Source of the DNA: Pyrus communis
Lineage: Eukaryota; Streptophyta; Magnoliopsida; Rosales; Rosaceae
Direction: 5' to 3'
DNA length: 64,000 nt
Assembly: GCF_963583255.1 (NCBI RefSeq)
Contig: NC_084808.1
Location: forward strand, 7,649,501 to 7,713,500
In this document: positions 34,894 through 48,277 of the stretch, piece after piece
Layout of the letters: every line of letters begins with the position of its first letter
Position numbering within the stretch: the first letter of the stretch is position 1
The notes under the pieces: model-generated
What the model saw: the letters and a program-made list of their open reading frames with translations, nothing else
What the model was told of the DNA's origin: nothing
Database searches by the model: none
Made by a program: the position numbers and the translations under genes

Positions 34894-37800
34894 TCAAGCA
34901 TCAGGGGAAGCCACGGCATGGAGGGGTGTTTCCTCCACGACATGCTCCTCAAATAGAGTGTAGTAAGGCTTCAATCTATGCCCATTTACCTTGAACTCGT
35001 GGCCACTTTTTAAGCTTTGGACTTGGACTGCACCATGAGGAAAAACATTAGTAACAACAAGAGGTCCAATCCATTTGGAACGTAACTTACCGGGGAATAA
35101 CCGAAGTCTTGAATCAAAAAGCAACACTTGCTGCCCCTTGGAGAACGTTTTGGTACGAAGCATCTTATCATGATAAGCCTTCGTCTTGTCTTTGTAGATG
35201 CGAGCATTCTCGTAAGCCTCGTTCCTAATCTCCTCAAGTTCATTTAATTGGAGCTTCCTATGAACTCCAGCAGCGTCTAAGTCCATATTGAAGGTTTTCA
35301 CAGCCCAATGCGCCTTGTGCTCCAACTCAACGGGCAAATGACATGGCTTACCATAGATAAGCCGAAAAGGTGACATGCCAAGGGGAGTTTTGTAAGCCGT
35401 ACGATAGGCACACAATGCATCGTCCAAGCGCAAACTCCAATCTCTTCTTGAAGGTCCCACGGTTTTCTCTAGGACTTGTTTGATCTCCCTATTTGAAACC
35501 TCCGCTTGCCCATTAGTTTGAGGGTGATAAGGTGTTGAAACCTTATGCGTAACGTTGTACTTCTTGAGCAATGCTTCAATGGTGCGGTTACAAAAGTGAG
35601 AACCCCCATCACTGATTAGCACTCGGGGCATCCCAAACCTAGCAAAAATATTAGATTTCACAAAATCTGCAACAACCTTAGAATCGTTAGTACGGGTGGC
35701 TTTGGCTTCCACCCATTTGGAAACATAATCGACAGCTAGCAAGATGTAAGTGAAACCAAAAGATGGAGGAAAGGGGCCCATGAAATCGATACCCCAAACA
35801 TCAAAAATTTCCACAAAGGAAAGAGATTGTTGCGGCATTTGGTCCTTAGGACCTATGTTACCTGTTCTTTGACACTTATCACAAGCTAAACAAAAGGTTC
35901 TTGCATCTTTAAACAAAGTAGGCCAATAAAAACCACATTCAAGAACTTTTAAAGCTGTCATTTGGGTGCCAAAATGACCCCCACTAGCATATGTGTGACA
36001 AAAACTTAAAATTGAATGAAAATCTGATTCATGCACACATCTCCTTATAATCTGATCTGGGCAATGTTTCCACAAGTATGGGTCATCCCAAACATAAAAT
36101 CTAGCATCCTTTTTAAGTTTATCACGTTGGAATTTGTTTAGGGTGCTAGGAACTTGTCTAGAGACCAAATAATTGACCAAATCGGCATACCAAGGGGTAC
36201 TTACCTGAATGGACAGAAGTTGCTCATCGGGAAATGTCTCTAAAATGGGAATGGGCTCTTCCTCACGCACCATTCTACTTAGGTGGTCAGCCACCACGTT
36301 TTCACACCCTTTCTTGTCTCGAATTTCAAGATCGAACTCTTGAAGTAGGAGCATCCATCGAATGAGTCTTGGCTTGGCCTCCTTTTTCGTGAAAAGATAC
36401 CTCAAGGCTGCATGGTCAGTGAAAACAATGACTTTAGTACCAAGAAGATATGATCTAAACTTATCTAATGCAAATACAATAGCCAAGAGTTCTTTTTCGG
36501 TTGTAGAATAATTTAGTTGTGCATCATTCAACGTCTGTGAGGCATAGTAGATGACATGCGGCCTCTTGTCTTTTCTTTGCCCTAAAACAGCCCCTAGAGC
36601 ATAATCAGAGGCGTCACACATCAACTCAAAAGGGAGACTCCAATCCGGGGGAGCAATGATGGGTGCCGTGGTCAACAACTCCTTGAGTTGATTGAATGAA
36701 GCCGTGCATTCCTTGGTGAATTCAAACGCCACTTCTTTTTGTAGGAGACGGCAAAGAGGTTGTGCAACTTTTGAGAAATCTTTGATAAACCTACGATAGA
36801 ATCCTGCATGGCCAAGAAAAGAACAAACCTCTCTAACCGAAGTTGGAGAGGGTAAGTGACGTAGAAGATCTATTTTGGATTTATCAACTTCAATGCCGTT
36901 TTCAGAGATGATATGACCTAAAACAATGCCTTGTTTAACCATGAAATGACACTTTTCCCAATTAAGAACAAGGTTAGTTTCAACACAACGTTTTAGAATC
37001 AAACTAAGATTATGCAAGCAACCATCAAAAGAATTACCAAAGACGCTAAAATCATCCATAAAAACTTCAATGATTTTCTCAACATAATCAGAAAATATGC
37101 TCATCATGCATCTTTGAAATGTGGCAGGTGCATTACATAAACCAAAAGGCATGCGACGATATGCAAATGTACCAAAAGGGCATGTGAAAGTGGTTTTTTC
37201 TTGGTCCTCGGGTGCTATGACAATTTGATTATAACCAGAGTAACCATCAAGAAAACAATAAAAAGCATGACCCGCTAACCTTTCAAGCATTTGGTCAATG
37301 AACGGCAATGGGAAGTGGTCCTTCCTTGTGGTGGCATTTAGCTTCCTATAGTCGATGCACACCCTCCAACCAGTTTGAATGCGCATAGGAACAAGCTCAT
37401 TCTCGGCATTTTCCACAACCGTCACACCGGATTTCTTAGGCACACATTGGATAGGTGAAACCCACTTACTATCCGAGATTGGATAGATGACTCCACAATC
37501 TAGAAGTTTGATTATCTCCTTTTTCACAACGTCCATCATCGGAGGGTTAAGACGGCGTTGAGCCTCTCTAGTTGGTTTGGCCCCCTCCTCAAGAAATATG
37601 TGATGCATGCACGTTGTAGGACTTATACCTTTGATATCGGCCAATGTCCATCCTAGGGCAGATTTGTATTCTTTCAAAACGTGGACTAGTTTCTCCTCTT
37701 CTTGGGCCGTGAGGGATGAGGAGATGATGGCAGGTAGGGTCTCATTTTCTCCCAAGAAAATGTACTTCACATGGCTTGGTAATGGTTTTAGTTCGAGGAT

Positions 37801-38868
37801 GGGTGCCTGAATGATGGACGGAAGCAACTTGTTAGTCGAAATAGGAATTGACTCACGATTAGGAAACTTACCATCATGCGTAGGCAACAACTCAAGGGCA
37901 GCAACCATCTCCCTAACTTCCTCACTCGGAGGCACGGCATAGTGTGCTTTAGGTGTGCCGTGGGTTAACCTAGGTGTTAAGTCCTCGTTGTTGTGTTCCA
38001 TGCCTCTTGTAAGGGCTTTTTCAAGCGCATCGTCATTCAAATCGTCAAGATATCCCTGCGCCAAAGAATCAATTATATCAATAGAGAAACATGAATGGTC
38101 CTCACTAGGGTACTTAATAGAATCAGAAAGATTGAAATTAATAACTTCCCCATCAAATTCCATGGACAAAGTTCCGTTAAACACGTCAATCTTGGTCCGG
38201 GCCGTTTTCATGAATGGCCTTCCAAGGAGGATGGGTAATGAAGTGGCATGATCCGATTCATCCATGTCAAGAACATAGAAATCCGCCGGGAAGATTAAAT
38301 GATTAACCTGCACTAAAACATCTTCCAAAACTCCCTTTGGATAGGCGTTAGATCTATCGGCCAATTGTATGATTACACCATCATTTTTTAACGCTCCTAA
38401 ATTCATAGATGCATAAATTGAATATGGCATAACATTTATAGAGGCACCTAAGTCTAGCATGGCAGATTCAAAGCGAGTATTACCAATGACACAAGGAATT
38501 GTAAAACTACCTGGATCTTTGCATTTTGGGGGTAGTTTTCGTTGCAAGATGAAGGAGACATTTTCACTTACCTTGACAACCTCCTTGGTCGAAATCCTCT
38601 TCCTAGTGGTGCACAACTCCTTCAAAAACTTGGCATAGCGTAGAACTTGCTTGATTGCATCCAAAAGGGGTATGTTAACTTGGACTTTCCTAAATGTCTC
38701 AAGAATGTCTTTTTCAGCTTCCTCCTTCTTCGTTTGCATGAACCTACTAGGAAAAGGAATATTCGAAGGAAAAACATTAGTAGGAATTGAACTTAACACG
38801 TTTTTACCTTTATTGGACAGATTGGATGGTTTAGGGTCACTAAAAGCTTGCGGCAAAGGGAGTTCCAC
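34894..38868 (-). CDS. pol: Pol polyprotein of element E (1324-aa frame)
   Basis: An open frame from the end of the Gag linker to the integrase C-terminus. Protease DLGAS is at about residue 138; RT has [19 protein letters not shown] and FMDD near 600; RNase H has [12 protein letters not shown]; the integrase has a zinc region, GIDF, SDGG and the AEVSNREIK glutamate, then WIGPLVV. The first Met at 38868 is probably not a natural start: sibling element A makes one gag-pol frame, and the upstream gag here is out of frame only because of a small indel near 38950. The enzymes look intact. Confidence 0.93.
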   Translation of the reverse strand: MELPLPQAFSDPKPSNLSNKGKNVLSSIPTNVFPSNIPFPSRFMQTKKEEAEKDILETFRKVQVNIPLLDAIKQVLRYAKFLKELCTTRKRISTKEVVKVSENVSFILQRKLPPKCKDPGSFTIPCVIGNTRFESAMLDLGASINVMPYSIYASMNLGALKNDGVIIQLADRSNAYPKGVLEDVLVQVNHLIFPADFYVLDMDESDHATSLPILLGRPFMKTARTKIDVFNGTLSMEFDGEVINFNLSDSIKYPSEDHSCFSIDIIDSLAQGYLDDLNDDALEKALTRGMEHNNEDLTPRLTHGTPKAHYAVPPSEEVREMVAALELLPTHDGKFPNRESIPISTNKLLPSIIQAPILELKPLPSHVKYIFLGENETLPAIISSSLTAQEEEKLVHVLKEYKSALGWTLADIKGISPTTCMHHIFLEEGAKPTREAQRRLNPPMMDVVKKEIIKLLDCGVIYPISDSKWVSPIQCVPKKSGVTVVENAENELVPMRIQTGWRVCIDYRKLNATTRKDHFPLPFIDQMLERLAGHAFYCFLDGYSGYNQIVIAPEDQEKTTFTCPFGTFAYRRMPFGLCNAPATFQRCMMSIFSDYVEKIIEVFMDDFSVFGNSFDGCLHNLSLILKRCVETNLVLNWEKCHFMVKQGIVLGHIISENGIEVDKSKIDLLRHLPSPTSVREVCSFLGHAGFYRRFIKDFSKVAQPLCRLLQKEVAFEFTKECTASFNQLKELLTTAPIIAPPDWSLPFELMCDASDYALGAVLGQRKDKRPHVIYYASQTLNDAQLNYSTTEKELLAIVFALDKFRSYLLGTKVIVFTDHAALRYLFTKKEAKPRLIRWMLLLQEFDLEIRDKKGCENVVADHLSRMVREEEPIPILETFPDEQLLSIQVSTPWYADLVNYLVSRQVPSTLNKFQRDKLKKDARFYVWDDPYLWKHCPDQIIRRCVHESDFHSILSFCHTYASGGHFGTQMTALKVLECGFYWPTLFKDARTFCLACDKCQRTGNIGPKDQMPQQSLSFVEIFDVWGIDFMGPFPPSFGFTYILLAVDYVSKWVEAKATRTNDSKVVADFVKSNIFARFGMPRVLISDGGSHFCNRTIEALLKKYNVTHKVSTPYHPQTNGQAEVSNREIKQVLEKTVGPSRRDWSLRLDDALCAYRTAYKTPLGMSPFRLIYGKPCHLPVELEHKAHWAVKTFNMDLDAAGVHRKLQLNELEEIRNEAYENARIYKDKTKAYHDKMLRTKTFSKGQQVLLFDSRLRLFPGKLRSKWIGPLVVTNVFPHGAVQVQSLKSGHEFKVNGHRLKPYYTLFEEHVVEETPLHAVASPDA

Positions 38869-40481
38869 CCTTGCCGTGGGTTTGGTTGCTTCCCCCTCTT
38901 CAAAATGCAGTTTTTCATCCTCTTCGTGACCTGTTTTTGATGAAGAACCTGCCCAACTTCTTTTCTGCTTCTCAACACTATGGCCTTGGCAGATTCGAAT
39001 CCACCTTTCGGATTCACTTGCGTTGAACTTGGTAACTTACCTTGTTCTCTACTAAATTGCCCCATGAATTCAGCCATTTGTCCCACTTGTCTCTTCAAAT
39101 CCGTCACTTCTCGAGCTTGATTTTGTACCTCATTGGCGTAATTTTGCATGTCCTTGCCTTTTTTTTCTTGCCCTTGCGCCAATGTAGTTAGTAATTGAAT
39201 AACTTGAGAATTATCAAAAGACGAACCTGAGTTGTTTTGGGACGATGGTGGTTGGTTAGATTGGTATGGCCGTGGGAACCCAGGGGGGTTTTGTTGAAAT
39301 CCCCTTTGTGGTGCAGATTGTTGGGGCTCTCTCCACTTGAAATTAGGGTGATCTCTCCATCCGGGGTTGTAGGTGATGGAGTATGGATCATGTTTGGGTT
39401 GGTTTTGGCCTTGGAAACCAATGGCATCGACAGATTCCCATCCTCCATTCTCTATCAACTGAGGGCATGTCTCAGATGGATGCCCTTGTATTGAACACAC
39501 GCCACACACTTGGTTTTCTTGTGGTTTTGACCCCTTGACAACCTGAGACACAAGAGAAGTAAGATTAGCCAATTGTGATTGAATATCAGAAATTGCACTT
39601 ACCTCATTCACACTTTGTTGTCGTGGCCCCTCTCTTTGTCCAACACCTTCATATTGTTGAGCGTTGTGTGCTCGGTTGGCAATTAGAGCTTTGGCATCCA
39701 ACAGAGTCTTGTCCACTAATGCACCACCCGCTGAAGCATCTAGCATTTGACGTTCCATGGGAAGGAGTCCCTCGTAGAAATATTGAATGAGCAGCTCCTC
39801 CTTCATTTGGTGTTGTGGACATGAAGCAACAAGTGATTTAAAACGTTCATAATAAGATGGAAACGACTCACCTTGATTTTGTTGGATGCCACTAATTCGT
39901 TTCCTCAAAAGAATGATCTTGGCAGTGGGAAAGAATTTCTCTAAGAATGCACGTTTCATACTTTCCCAAGAATTGACAGTTCCAGGGGACAATTCAAACA
40001 ACCAATCCTTGGCCTTGTCCATAAGTGAGAATGGAAAGGCCTTCATCTTCAAAATACTCCCATCCACGTTGATGGGTGTCATACTTGAGCAAACTACTTC
40101 AAATTCCTTAAGATGTTTGTTAGGATCTTCCATGGATAGCCCATGGAATTTAGGAATATGATGTAATAAACTAGACTTAAGTTCAAATTCGTACATCTTA
40201 CCTTGAGCCGTCGCGGGGTATTGTATGCATAAAGGAACGGCATTGTCTATACCTGAGGCAGAGAGCTCTTTGATGGTTCGATTATCCATGGCCATGGTTT
40301 GTACTTCCTCCACAAACTGTGTCGTGGCCTCTCCTTCCTCTCCTAATTCGTCAAACTCAGATGGAGAGCTAGGAGACGGTGGGTTAGGATTTTGTTGATT
40401 CTTTTGCTTCCTCAAGGTCCGCTCAAAATCGTCGTCAAAGTCAAGGATGTGCTTACTAACAGATTTTGAACTCCTAGTCAT
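38793..40481 (-). CDS. gag: Gag of element E (frameshifted near its end)
   Basis: Starts at 40481 with [20 protein letters not shown]. It has the capsid core and the CCHC zinc knuckle [14 protein letters not shown]. After the [14 protein letters not shown] region it leaves the family frame and ends in an unrelated 40-residue tail. The real frame continues as the pol frame, so one indel near 38950 disrupts the polyprotein. Gag itself, through the zinc knuckle, looks complete. Confidence 0.92.
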   Translation of the reverse strand: MTRSSKSVSKHILDFDDDFERTLRKQKNQQNPNPPSPSSPSEFDELGEEGEATTQFVEEVQTMAMDNRTIKELSASGIDNAVPLCIQYPATAQGKMYEFELKSSLLHHIPKFHGLSMEDPNKHLKEFEVVCSSMTPINVDGSILKMKAFPFSLMDKAKDWLFELSPGTVNSWESMKRAFLEKFFPTAKIILLRKRISGIQQNQGESFPSYYERFKSLVASCPQHQMKEELLIQYFYEGLLPMERQMLDASAGGALVDKTLLDAKALIANRAHNAQQYEGVGQREGPRQQSVNEVSAISDIQSQLANLTSLVSQVVKGSKPQENQVCGVCSIQGHPSETCPQLIENGGWESVDAIGFQGQNQPKHDPYSITYNPGWRDHPNFKWREPQQSAPQRGFQQNPPGFPRPYQSNQPPSSQNNSGSSFDNSQVIQLLTTLAQGQEKKGKDMQNYANEVQNQAREVTDLKRQVGQMAEFMGQFSREQGKLPSSTQVNPKGGFESAKAIVLRSRKEVGQVLHQKQVTKRMKNCILKRGKQPNPRQGWNSLCRKLLVTLNHPICPIKVKTC

Positions 40482-40564
40482 AAACTAGGACCCCTGAAAC
40501 AAGAATAAAAATACGGTCAGCAACTAATCAAAAAATATATGAAAAAGAAATAAAAAATTAACAA

Positions 40565-40602
40565 GGGATTAGCAAAGTTGCTAATCCCCGGCAACGGCGC
40601 CA
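40565..40602 (-). other. Element E PBS and leader hairpin
   Basis: The minus-strand PBS TGGCGCCGTTGCCGGGG is at 40586-40602. The perfect 11-bp inverted repeat is at 40565-40588 with central CT in the sense orientation. The LTR copy of CCGGGGATTA (as seen on the plus strand) is at 40689-40698. Confidence 0.85.
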
Positions 40603-40607
40603 AAATT

Positions 40608-42702
40608 TGATGCGAAAATAGTTAAGCACACAAATTAACCCTCTTGTTGTCAAATTGTAGTAAGGATGCAAGTAGGGATCGTTTTGGACCGGGGATTAGG
40701 AGGGCTTGCTAAAACCTCTAAACTAACTTAAAAACATAAAAACAAAGTAAAAAACGTTCACAAAGACTCAAAGGACTCAAAACAGGTTCAAAAGACTCAA
40801 AACTGCCTAAAAACACTAACTAGGCAGTTTCTGACCTTAAACACAATTTTGGACGAATTTAAGGTAATGGGTTGATTCAAAACACTTTAAAACACAAACT
40901 AAACAGATTCTAAACACTATAGAACAAGAAAGTAAAGGGGGGTTTTGATTTGACGAAAATTGAAATAACAAAACAAATTATAAAACTAGGCAGATTGTAA
41001 AACAAATTTGTGAAACAAGATGATGGATGGATTAGTTAGAGGTCCATTCTCCACACATGACACATTTGTATATGAATCGACTTTCCAATTGCTTTTCACT
41101 AACTATGATGCTCAACACCCCAAGTTAATCGTGATGCACTAATTAACCATCAGATTTCCTTAAGTCATTGAATTGGATGATGCATGCGACAATTCAAATC
41201 ATTCTCCAACGGTCCTCAACATGAATGCATAGAAGAGATACAGTGAGAGATCATTATGCTCTATGAGAATCATAAGTGTTGACGAGGCAATTGTAACTAT
41301 GAATGCATGATACTCTTGCCAAGAATTCAATTAACGCGGTTGTGACTAGCAACCTTCACTACTCATGTTTATAAACTTGTGACGATTAGGTGAAACTCGT
41401 TTATAAACTAGCATCGAGTTTATGCATGAAGACTAAGTATGCATCCCTAATCAACATACAAAAACAAGTTTTTAATAAACAGATAATTGAATTGCAATCA
41501 CAACTTAACAAATCACAATTGGAAGAAATCAATTCATATTTCAAGCATGTTCATGGCTTCAAACTTTCCCCTAACTAATTAGGGGTTTAGCCACTCATGA
41601 TTACAGCGAACTTAGAAAGTAATAGCAAAGTAAACATTGAAAACAAGAACGAAGTACACCTAAAACACTCCAATCTGCAAGCATGAAACGTTTTAGGCCT
41701 TCTTCCTCTCCTAGTTGCTGCGGCACAAGGGGTTATGGTGAGTTTTGGGGATTATGGATGATGTAGAATGATGTGTTTAGGATAGGGATGGATGTAGGGG
41801 ACGGCAAGGGTTGTTTTTGGGCAGAAAGTATGAAGAATGGTGAAGTATGGATGTGTTAGAGGGAGGGGATGAATTTCTGGCGTGAATGGTGAATGAATGA
41901 AATCCTTTATGGCTGCAACAAGGAGGTTTATTAATAGGATTTCAGGAATTAAAACCCTAGGTTAATTAGGTAATCAGAAATTAAGTCAAAGACTCTAGGA
42001 ATAGGAAAGAATCCTCCCCCTTGCACGGCAAGGAAGAGGAATGGTCCAAGGAAGTGCACGGCAAGGTTTTTCAGAAATAGGTAAGTGTTTAATTCCCTAA
42101 ATCAATTCTAAGAATCAGGAATTAAGTTAAATCCCTTTAGAATAGGTAATTGAAATCAGGAATTAGGGGAAAAAGGCTAAGTCTTGCGGCACAAGGGAGG
42201 AAAAGAAAGGGAAAGTGCAAAACTTGCAGATTTTTGGAGAAAAGGAATGTATAGGTTCGGCTAAGGGTTTTAAGAAAGGGATTGTGACATAATCTTGCAG
42301 ATTTTGGGAGAGAAGAGGAAGGTAAGGTGCGGCACATGTCTAGGGCTTCTAGAACATGTGATTTAGGCAACCACATTATTTGGAAACTTGCATAATTGGA
42401 AACCTTTCAAGAATAGAAACTCCCCATAATGGAAACTGGTTTCCATTTCTTGATTCCACCTTCTTCCTTCGATTCTAGGCTCACTTGAACTTCAATTTCG
42501 TCCAACACCTTGGCTCCAAACATAAGCTATCCAATCTTAGCCCAAAAGTGCTCCAAAAGGCTCCAAAATGCACTTCTTTGCTCCTTTAGCCCTTAGAACC
42601 TGAAAACACACAAAAGAAGCATAAAGGACTAAAATAACTAAGGAAACACAACGTAAATGCACGAGAACAAGCCAATTAAGTCGCATAAATATGCTCCTAT
42701 CA
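40608..42702 (-). repeat. Element E 5' LTR
   Basis: 2095 bp, collinear with the 3' LTR at an offset of 9,797 bases. About six substitutions were noticed, including one that changes FLKSLSRTY to FLKTLSRTY in a chance frame. Palindrome copy at 42019-42033. Confidence 0.95.
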
Positions 42703-42707
42703 AAAAA

Positions 42708-43335
42708 CTAATTTTTTTTTTCTTTTTTTGATTACATGTGAAGTCATAAGTTATAACCACAACCAAGCACAAACAAAGAGTAAATCAAACTTTCATCCAT
42801 GTTAATCATTCTCTTTAACAGTCATGCAATTACAAACCGAATCCTCATCATTGTGTTGGAAGGTACCCTAAGACACAAACAAACACACAAAAACAACTTA
42901 AAAACAACTTTTTTTTTTTGGGTTTTCAAAACAATTTTTTTCAATTTTTTCTGGGATTTTCGGATTTTTAGAACAACAAATACTAAAACACACCAAAACA
43001 GCCTAAAAACACCTAAAAACAGCAAGAAACAACATTTGAAATTATGGGTGATAAAACCCTATGAATTTGCATCAAAACACTTTGGTTACCCCCCCCACAC
43101 TTAAATCAAACATTGTCCTCAATGTTTCAAGCATAGACTCACACAAATAACAAACAAACAAACAAAACAACATCTAACAACCTAACATGGCAGAAACAAA
43201 ATCAACAACAAAGAGAAGAGTTTAGGAACACAAATATGGAATTGGAGTGCTTTCTCGGTCTTCCTTTGTTGAATGCAGGGGTTGCCTCCCAAGTAGCGCT
43301 TGCTTTAACGTCGTACAGCCGGACGAAGACCTCAT
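42708..43335 (-). other. Element D 3' noncoding region, continuation
   Basis: Resumes D after E. Has the polypurine tract 1 complement at 43088-43105 and the conserved post-pol block at 43278-43327, just before the pol stop. No credible ORF. Confidence 0.85.
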
Positions 43336-46300
43336 TCACTCATTACTACGGCCCACGGCTTCCAAGGGTATGTCATCCACGACATGCTCCACAAAGGTGT
43401 CATAATAGGGCTTCAAACGATGCCCGTTCACCTTGAATTCGTGTCCCGTTTTCAAGCTTTGGATTTGGACTGCACCATGAACAAAAACATTAGTAATAAC
43501 AAATGGTCCAATCCACTTAGAACGTAACTTACCGGGAAACAAACGTAAACGGGAATTGAACAATAGCACTTTCTGCCCAATTGAGAATGATTTCCCACGG
43601 ATCATGTTGTCATGGAAAGCTTTGGTCTTTTGCTTGTAAATGCTTGCATTATCGTACGCCTCGTGCCTTATCTCATCAAGCTCATTTAATTGCAATCTCC
43701 TTTGACTTCCCGCTTCATCGAGGTTCATGTTAAACTTCTTGATGGCCCAAAGTTCTTTGTGCTCCAATTCAACAGGAAGATGGCACGCCTTGCCATAGAC
43801 AAGTCGAAAGGGGGACATCCTAATGGGGGTTTTGTACGCCGTACGATACGCCCAAAGTGCATCATCTAACCGTAAGCTCCAATCCTTCCTTGTTGGCCCA
43901 ATGGTCTTCTCAAGTATTTGCTTGATCTCTCGGTTGGAAACCTCGGCTTGGCCATTCGTTTGAGGATGGTAAGGTGTAGAAACCTTATGGGTGACATGGT
44001 ATTTCCTCAATAACGCTTCAATGGTCCGATTGCAAAAGTGTGACCCTCCATCACTAATGATCACTCGTGGCATTCCAAACCTTGCAAAAATGTTAGTTCT
44101 AATAAAATCTGCAACCACTTTAGAATCATTAGTCCGGGTGGCCTTGGCTTCCACCCATTTTGACACATAATCAACCGCAAGCAAAATATACATGAAACCA
44201 TACGATGAAGGGAAGGGACCCATAAAATCAATACCCCAAACATCAAAAATTTCAACATTTAGGATAGAAACCTGCGGCATTTGGTCCTTTGCACTAATAC
44301 CACCCATTCTTTGGCATTTATCACATGTTAAGCAAAACGTTCTAGCATCCTTAAAAATACTAGGCCAATAAAATTCACATTGTAACACTTTGAGGGTCGT
44401 GCGTTGTGTGCCAAAGTGCCCTCCACATGCATATGTGTGACAAAAACTCAAAATTGAATGACATTCAGAATCGTGCACACAACGACGTATAATCTGATCG
44501 GGGCAAAATTTCCATAAGTACGGATCATCCCACACATAAAATCGTGCATCATGCCTAAATTTATCACGTTGGTGCCTAGTGAACTCACTTGGAATACGTT
44601 TTGACACCAAAAAATTAACAATATCGGCATACCAAGGTGCACTAACCTTAATGGACAACAATTGTTCATCGGGGAATGTCTCGGCAATGGGTAGGGCCTC
44701 TTCATTGTGCACCATTCGGCTTAGGTGGTCAGCCACCACGTTTTCACTTCCCTTCTTGTCCCGAATCTCTATGTCGAACTCTTGAAGTAGCAACATCCAT
44801 CGAATTAGCCGTGGCTTGGCCTCCTTTTTAGTGAGCAAGTACTTTAGAGCTGCATGATCAGTGAAAACAATTACTTTAGTACCAATTAGATATGATCGAA
44901 ATTTATCTAAAGCAAAGACAACGGCAAGAAGTTCTTTTTCCGTAGTGGAGTAGTTCAATTGTGCATCGTTCAATGTCCGTGAGGCGTAGTAGATGACATG
45001 CGGCCTCTTGTCCTTTCTTTGTCCTAAAACTTCTCCTAAAGCATAGTCGGACGCATCACACATGAGCTCGAAAGGTAGACTCCAATCCGGTGGAACAATG
45101 ATGGGTGCCGTGGTCAACAACTCCTTAAGTTGGTTGAATGATGCCGTGCACTCCTTGGTGAATTCAAACGTCACGTCTTTTTGTAGGAGACGGCAAAGAG
45201 GTTGTGCAACCTTCGAGAAATCCTTGATAAACCTACAATAGAATCCTGCATGGCCAAGAAAAGAACGAACCTCTCTAACCGAAGTTGGAGAGGGTAAGTG
45301 ACGTACAAGATCTATTTTCGACTTATCAACCTCAATACCGTTTTCAAAGACTATATGACCTAAAATTATGCCTTGTTTAACCATGAAATGGCATTTCTCC
45401 CAATTAAGACCAAGGTTAGTTTCAACGCAACGTTTTAAGATTAAACTAAGATTATGCAAGCAACCATCAAAAGAATCACCAAACACGCTAAAATCATCCA
45501 TAAACACTTCAATGATTTTCTCAACATAATCAGAAAATATGCTCATCATGCATCGTTGAAATGTAGCAGGTGCATTACATAAACCAAAAGGCATGCGACG
45601 ATATGCAAAAGTACCGAAGGGGCATGTAAAAGTGGTTTTTTCTTGATCTTCAGGTGTTATGACAATTTGATTATAACCAGAATAACCATCAAGAAAACAA
45701 TAGAAAGCATAACCGGCTAACCTCTCAAGCATTTGGTCGATGAACGGCAATGGGAAGTGATCCTTCCTTGTTGCGGCGTTTAGCTTCCTATAATTGATGC
45801 ACACCCTCCAACCGGTTTGAATGCGTTGAGGAACAAGTTCATTCTCGGCATTTGCGACCACAGTCACTCCAGATTTCTTCGGAACGCATTGAACGGGTGA
45901 GACCCACTTACTATCCGAGATTGGATAGATTACTCCACAATCCAAAAGCTTGATTACCTCCTTCTTCACAACTTCCATCATCGGAGGGTTGAGCCGGCGT
46001 TGAGCCTCTCGGGATGTTTTGGACCCCTCCTCTAGAAGTATGCGATGCATGCATGTAGTAGGGCTAATTCCCTTGATGTCGGCCAAGGTCCATCCAATTG
46101 CCGTTTTGTACTCCTTAAGCACTCGCACCAATTTGCTCTCTTCTTGTGCCGTGAGTGAGGATGAAATAATGACGGGCAACGTGTCATCCTCGCCCAAGAA
46201 AACGTACTTCAAATGACTAGGCAACGGCTTAAGTTCAAGTGTGGGTGGCTGCACCACTGAGGGAAGCATTTTATTAGCCGAAACTGAACTTAAAATAGGG

Positions 46301-47022
46301 TCCGAATACTTACCCGATTGTGATGGCAATGACTTGAGGGCAGCCACCATCTCAATGACCTCATCATTAGGGGGCACGGCTAAAGAATGATCATGCATGC
46401 CGTAGGTTCCCATGGTTGTGGCTTCAATGTTTTTCTTGTCCATGCCTTGTGCAATGACCAATTCAAGTGCATCGTTGTTCAATTTGTCAAAATAGTCCTG
46501 CGACAAAGAGTCAATTACATCAATAGCAAAACATGAATGATTCTCACTAGGGTACTTCATAGAATCAGAAAGATTAAAATTAATAACTTCCTCATCAAAT
46601 TCCATCGTCAACGTGCCATTATAGACGTCAATCTTCGTCCGAGCAGTTTTCATGAATGGCCTTCCGAGGAGGATGGGCAATGAAGGGGCATGGTCCGATT
46701 CATCCATCTCAAGTACGTAGAAGTCCGCCGGGAAGATCAAATGATGAACCTGCACTAACACATCTTCCAAAACTCCCTTTGGATAGGCATTAGATCTATC
46801 GGCTAATTGTATGATCACACCATCGTTTTTCAACGCTCCTAGGTTCATAGATGCATAAATTGAATATGGCATGACATTTATAGATGCACCTAGGTCTAAC
46901 ATGGCAGATTCAAACCTAGAATTACCAATAACACACGGAATTGTAAAACTACCCGGATCTTTGCATTTTGGGGGCAGCTTGCGTTGTAAGATGGCTGAGA
47001 CGTTTTCACCTACTTTGACCAC
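43336..47022 (-). CDS. pol: Pol of element D (1228-aa frame)
   Basis: An open frame with protease (DLGAS), RT (FMDD), RNase H and integrase ([17 protein letters not shown]). The displayed first codon is a GTG, so it is not a real start. Upstream, the same frame contains a TAG at 47077-47079 that separates it from the rest of gag. Some substitutions sit in conserved blocks, such as CINYRKLN for CIDYRKLN and ALGEVLG for ALGAVLG. It would need readthrough or another element's proteins to be useful. Confidence 0.88.
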   Translation of the reverse strand: MVKVGENVSAILQRKLPPKCKDPGSFTIPCVIGNSRFESAMLDLGASINVMPYSIYASMNLGALKNDGVIIQLADRSNAYPKGVLEDVLVQVHHLIFPADFYVLEMDESDHAPSLPILLGRPFMKTARTKIDVYNGTLTMEFDEEVINFNLSDSMKYPSENHSCFAIDVIDSLSQDYFDKLNNDALELVIAQGMDKKNIEATTMGTYGMHDHSLAVPPNDEVIEMVAALKSLPSQSGKYSDPILSSVSANKMLPSVVQPPTLELKPLPSHLKYVFLGEDDTLPVIISSSLTAQEESKLVRVLKEYKTAIGWTLADIKGISPTTCMHRILLEEGSKTSREAQRRLNPPMMEVVKKEVIKLLDCGVIYPISDSKWVSPVQCVPKKSGVTVVANAENELVPQRIQTGWRVCINYRKLNAATRKDHFPLPFIDQMLERLAGYAFYCFLDGYSGYNQIVITPEDQEKTTFTCPFGTFAYRRMPFGLCNAPATFQRCMMSIFSDYVEKIIEVFMDDFSVFGDSFDGCLHNLSLILKRCVETNLGLNWEKCHFMVKQGIILGHIVFENGIEVDKSKIDLVRHLPSPTSVREVRSFLGHAGFYCRFIKDFSKVAQPLCRLLQKDVTFEFTKECTASFNQLKELLTTAPIIVPPDWSLPFELMCDASDYALGEVLGQRKDKRPHVIYYASRTLNDAQLNYSTTEKELLAVVFALDKFRSYLIGTKVIVFTDHAALKYLLTKKEAKPRLIRWMLLLQEFDIEIRDKKGSENVVADHLSRMVHNEEALPIAETFPDEQLLSIKVSAPWYADIVNFLVSKRIPSEFTRHQRDKFRHDARFYVWDDPYLWKFCPDQIIRRCVHDSECHSILSFCHTYACGGHFGTQRTTLKVLQCEFYWPSIFKDARTFCLTCDKCQRMGGISAKDQMPQVSILNVEIFDVWGIDFMGPFPSSYGFMYILLAVDYVSKWVEAKATRTNDSKVVADFIRTNIFARFGMPRVIISDGGSHFCNRTIEALLRKYHVTHKVSTPYHPQTNGQAEVSNREIKQILEKTIGPTRKDWSLRLDDALWAYRTAYKTPIRMSPFRLVYGKACHLPVELEHKELWAIKKFNMNLDEAGSQRRLQLNELDEIRHEAYDNASIYKQKTKAFHDNMIRGKSFSIGQKVLLFNSRLRLFPGKLRSKWIGPFVITNVFVHGAVQIQSLKTGHEFKVNGHRLKPYYDTFVEHVVDDIPLEAVGRSNE

Positions 47023-47076
47023 CTCCTTGGTCGAAATCCTCTTCCTATTGGTGCAAAGTTCCTTCCAGAACTTGGC

Positions 47077-48154
47077 CTACCTCGGGACTTGCTTGATTGC
47101 ATCCAAAAGGGGGATATTGACTTGAACTTTCCGAAACGTCTCCAAAATGTCCTTTTCCGCTTCTTCTTTCTTTGTTTGCTTAAACCTACTAGGAAAAGGA
47201 ACATTCGCAGGAAAATCATTAGTAGGAACCGAACTTGACACGTTTTTACCTTTATTGGATGAATTGGACGACTTGGGATCACTTGGAACTTGCGGCACAT
47301 TTGGTTCCACCTTGGCCGTGAGTGGCCTTTGCTCCTCCTCTTCAATTCTCAACTCGTCCTCCTCGTTGGAACGTGATTTGGATGGTTTGAGGTCAGATCC
47401 GACTTGCTTTCCACTTCGCAAATGCATAGCTTTTGCAGATTCGAATCCTCCTTTCGGATTGACCACCGTTGAGCTAGGCAACCTTCCTTGCTCACGAAAT
47501 TGCCCCATGAACTCGGCAATTTGTCCCACTTGCTTCTCCAAGTTGTCCACCCTCTTGTCTTGGATTTGCCTTTCTTTGTTTTGAGTTTGGACTTCCTGCG
47601 TCAAAGTAGTAAGTAATTGAAAAATCTTATCATTACACTTGAATTACCTACATTGCTTTGGGCAGGTTGTGCTTGGGCTTGTGGTGGTGCCAACGGCTTT
47701 TGATAGAAACCCGGGGGTTGTTGCCTAAATCCGCTTTGTTGTTGACCTTGTTGGGGGTCTCGCCATTTGAAATTCGGATGATCACGCTAACCGGGATTGT
47801 AAGTATTAGAAAACGGATCACCACGTGTTTGGTATTGGTTGCCATATCCCACGGCATTGAGTGTCTCCCACCCTCCATTCTCGATCAATTATGGGCACTT
47901 GTCCGTAGGGTGTCCTTGCATGGAGCATTGGCCAATCCCGAAGCGGAAAGCTCCTTGATTGTTCGGTTGTCCGCTGCCATGTCTACTTCACCCACTCTTG
48001 CCGTGGGTTCCTCTTCTTCAAATTCAGAAACGGACTCGGAACTTTCACTTGATTCGCTAGGTTCTGGGTTCTTTCTCTTTCGTCTCAACTCTCGCTCGAA
48101 ATCGTCGTCAAAGTCCAAGATATGTTCACGAATCGGATGAGAACTCCGAGTCAT
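47077..48154 (-). pseudogene. gag: Gag of element D (deleted, stops, frameshift)
   Basis: Starts at 48154 with [20 protein letters not shown]. After GLANA it jumps straight to the zinc-knuckle region, so about 750 bp of capsid sequence present in G (about 55880-56625) is deleted, with a few shared bases at the join. A tryptophan codon in the NPGWRDH motif is a stop (near 47789). A frameshift near 47630 and the TAG at 47077 are shared with G. Confidence 0.92.
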
Positions 48155-48234
48155 AAACTAGTACCTAAAACAAGAAACAAAACAAGATTAAGAATCTGGA
48201 ATAAAATAAAATAAACGAAAATAAAACAATCCAA

Positions 48235-48272
48235 GGGATTAGCAAAGTTGCTAATCCCCGGCAACGGTGCCA
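48235..48272 (-). other. Element D PBS (mutated) and leader hairpin
   Basis: The sense PBS reads TGGCACCGTTGCCGGGG, one base off the usual version; the same change is in G at 55531-55547. The 11-bp inverted repeat is perfect at 48235-48258, with central CT in sense orientation. Confidence 0.85.
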
Positions 48273-48277
48273 AAATT

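Larger units (their letters stand above)
30811..42702 (-). mobile_element. Element E: nearly intact Athila-like, minus strand
   Basis: An 11,892-bp element with two 2095-bp LTRs (30811-32905 and 40608-42702) and target duplication AAAAA (30806-30810 and 42703-42707). The host sequence of D reads across it. I counted about six base differences between the LTRs, so it is young. It lacks the antisense gene module of A and has only one copy of the post-pol polypurine segment. Gag and pol are separated by a single frameshift. Confidence 0.96.
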
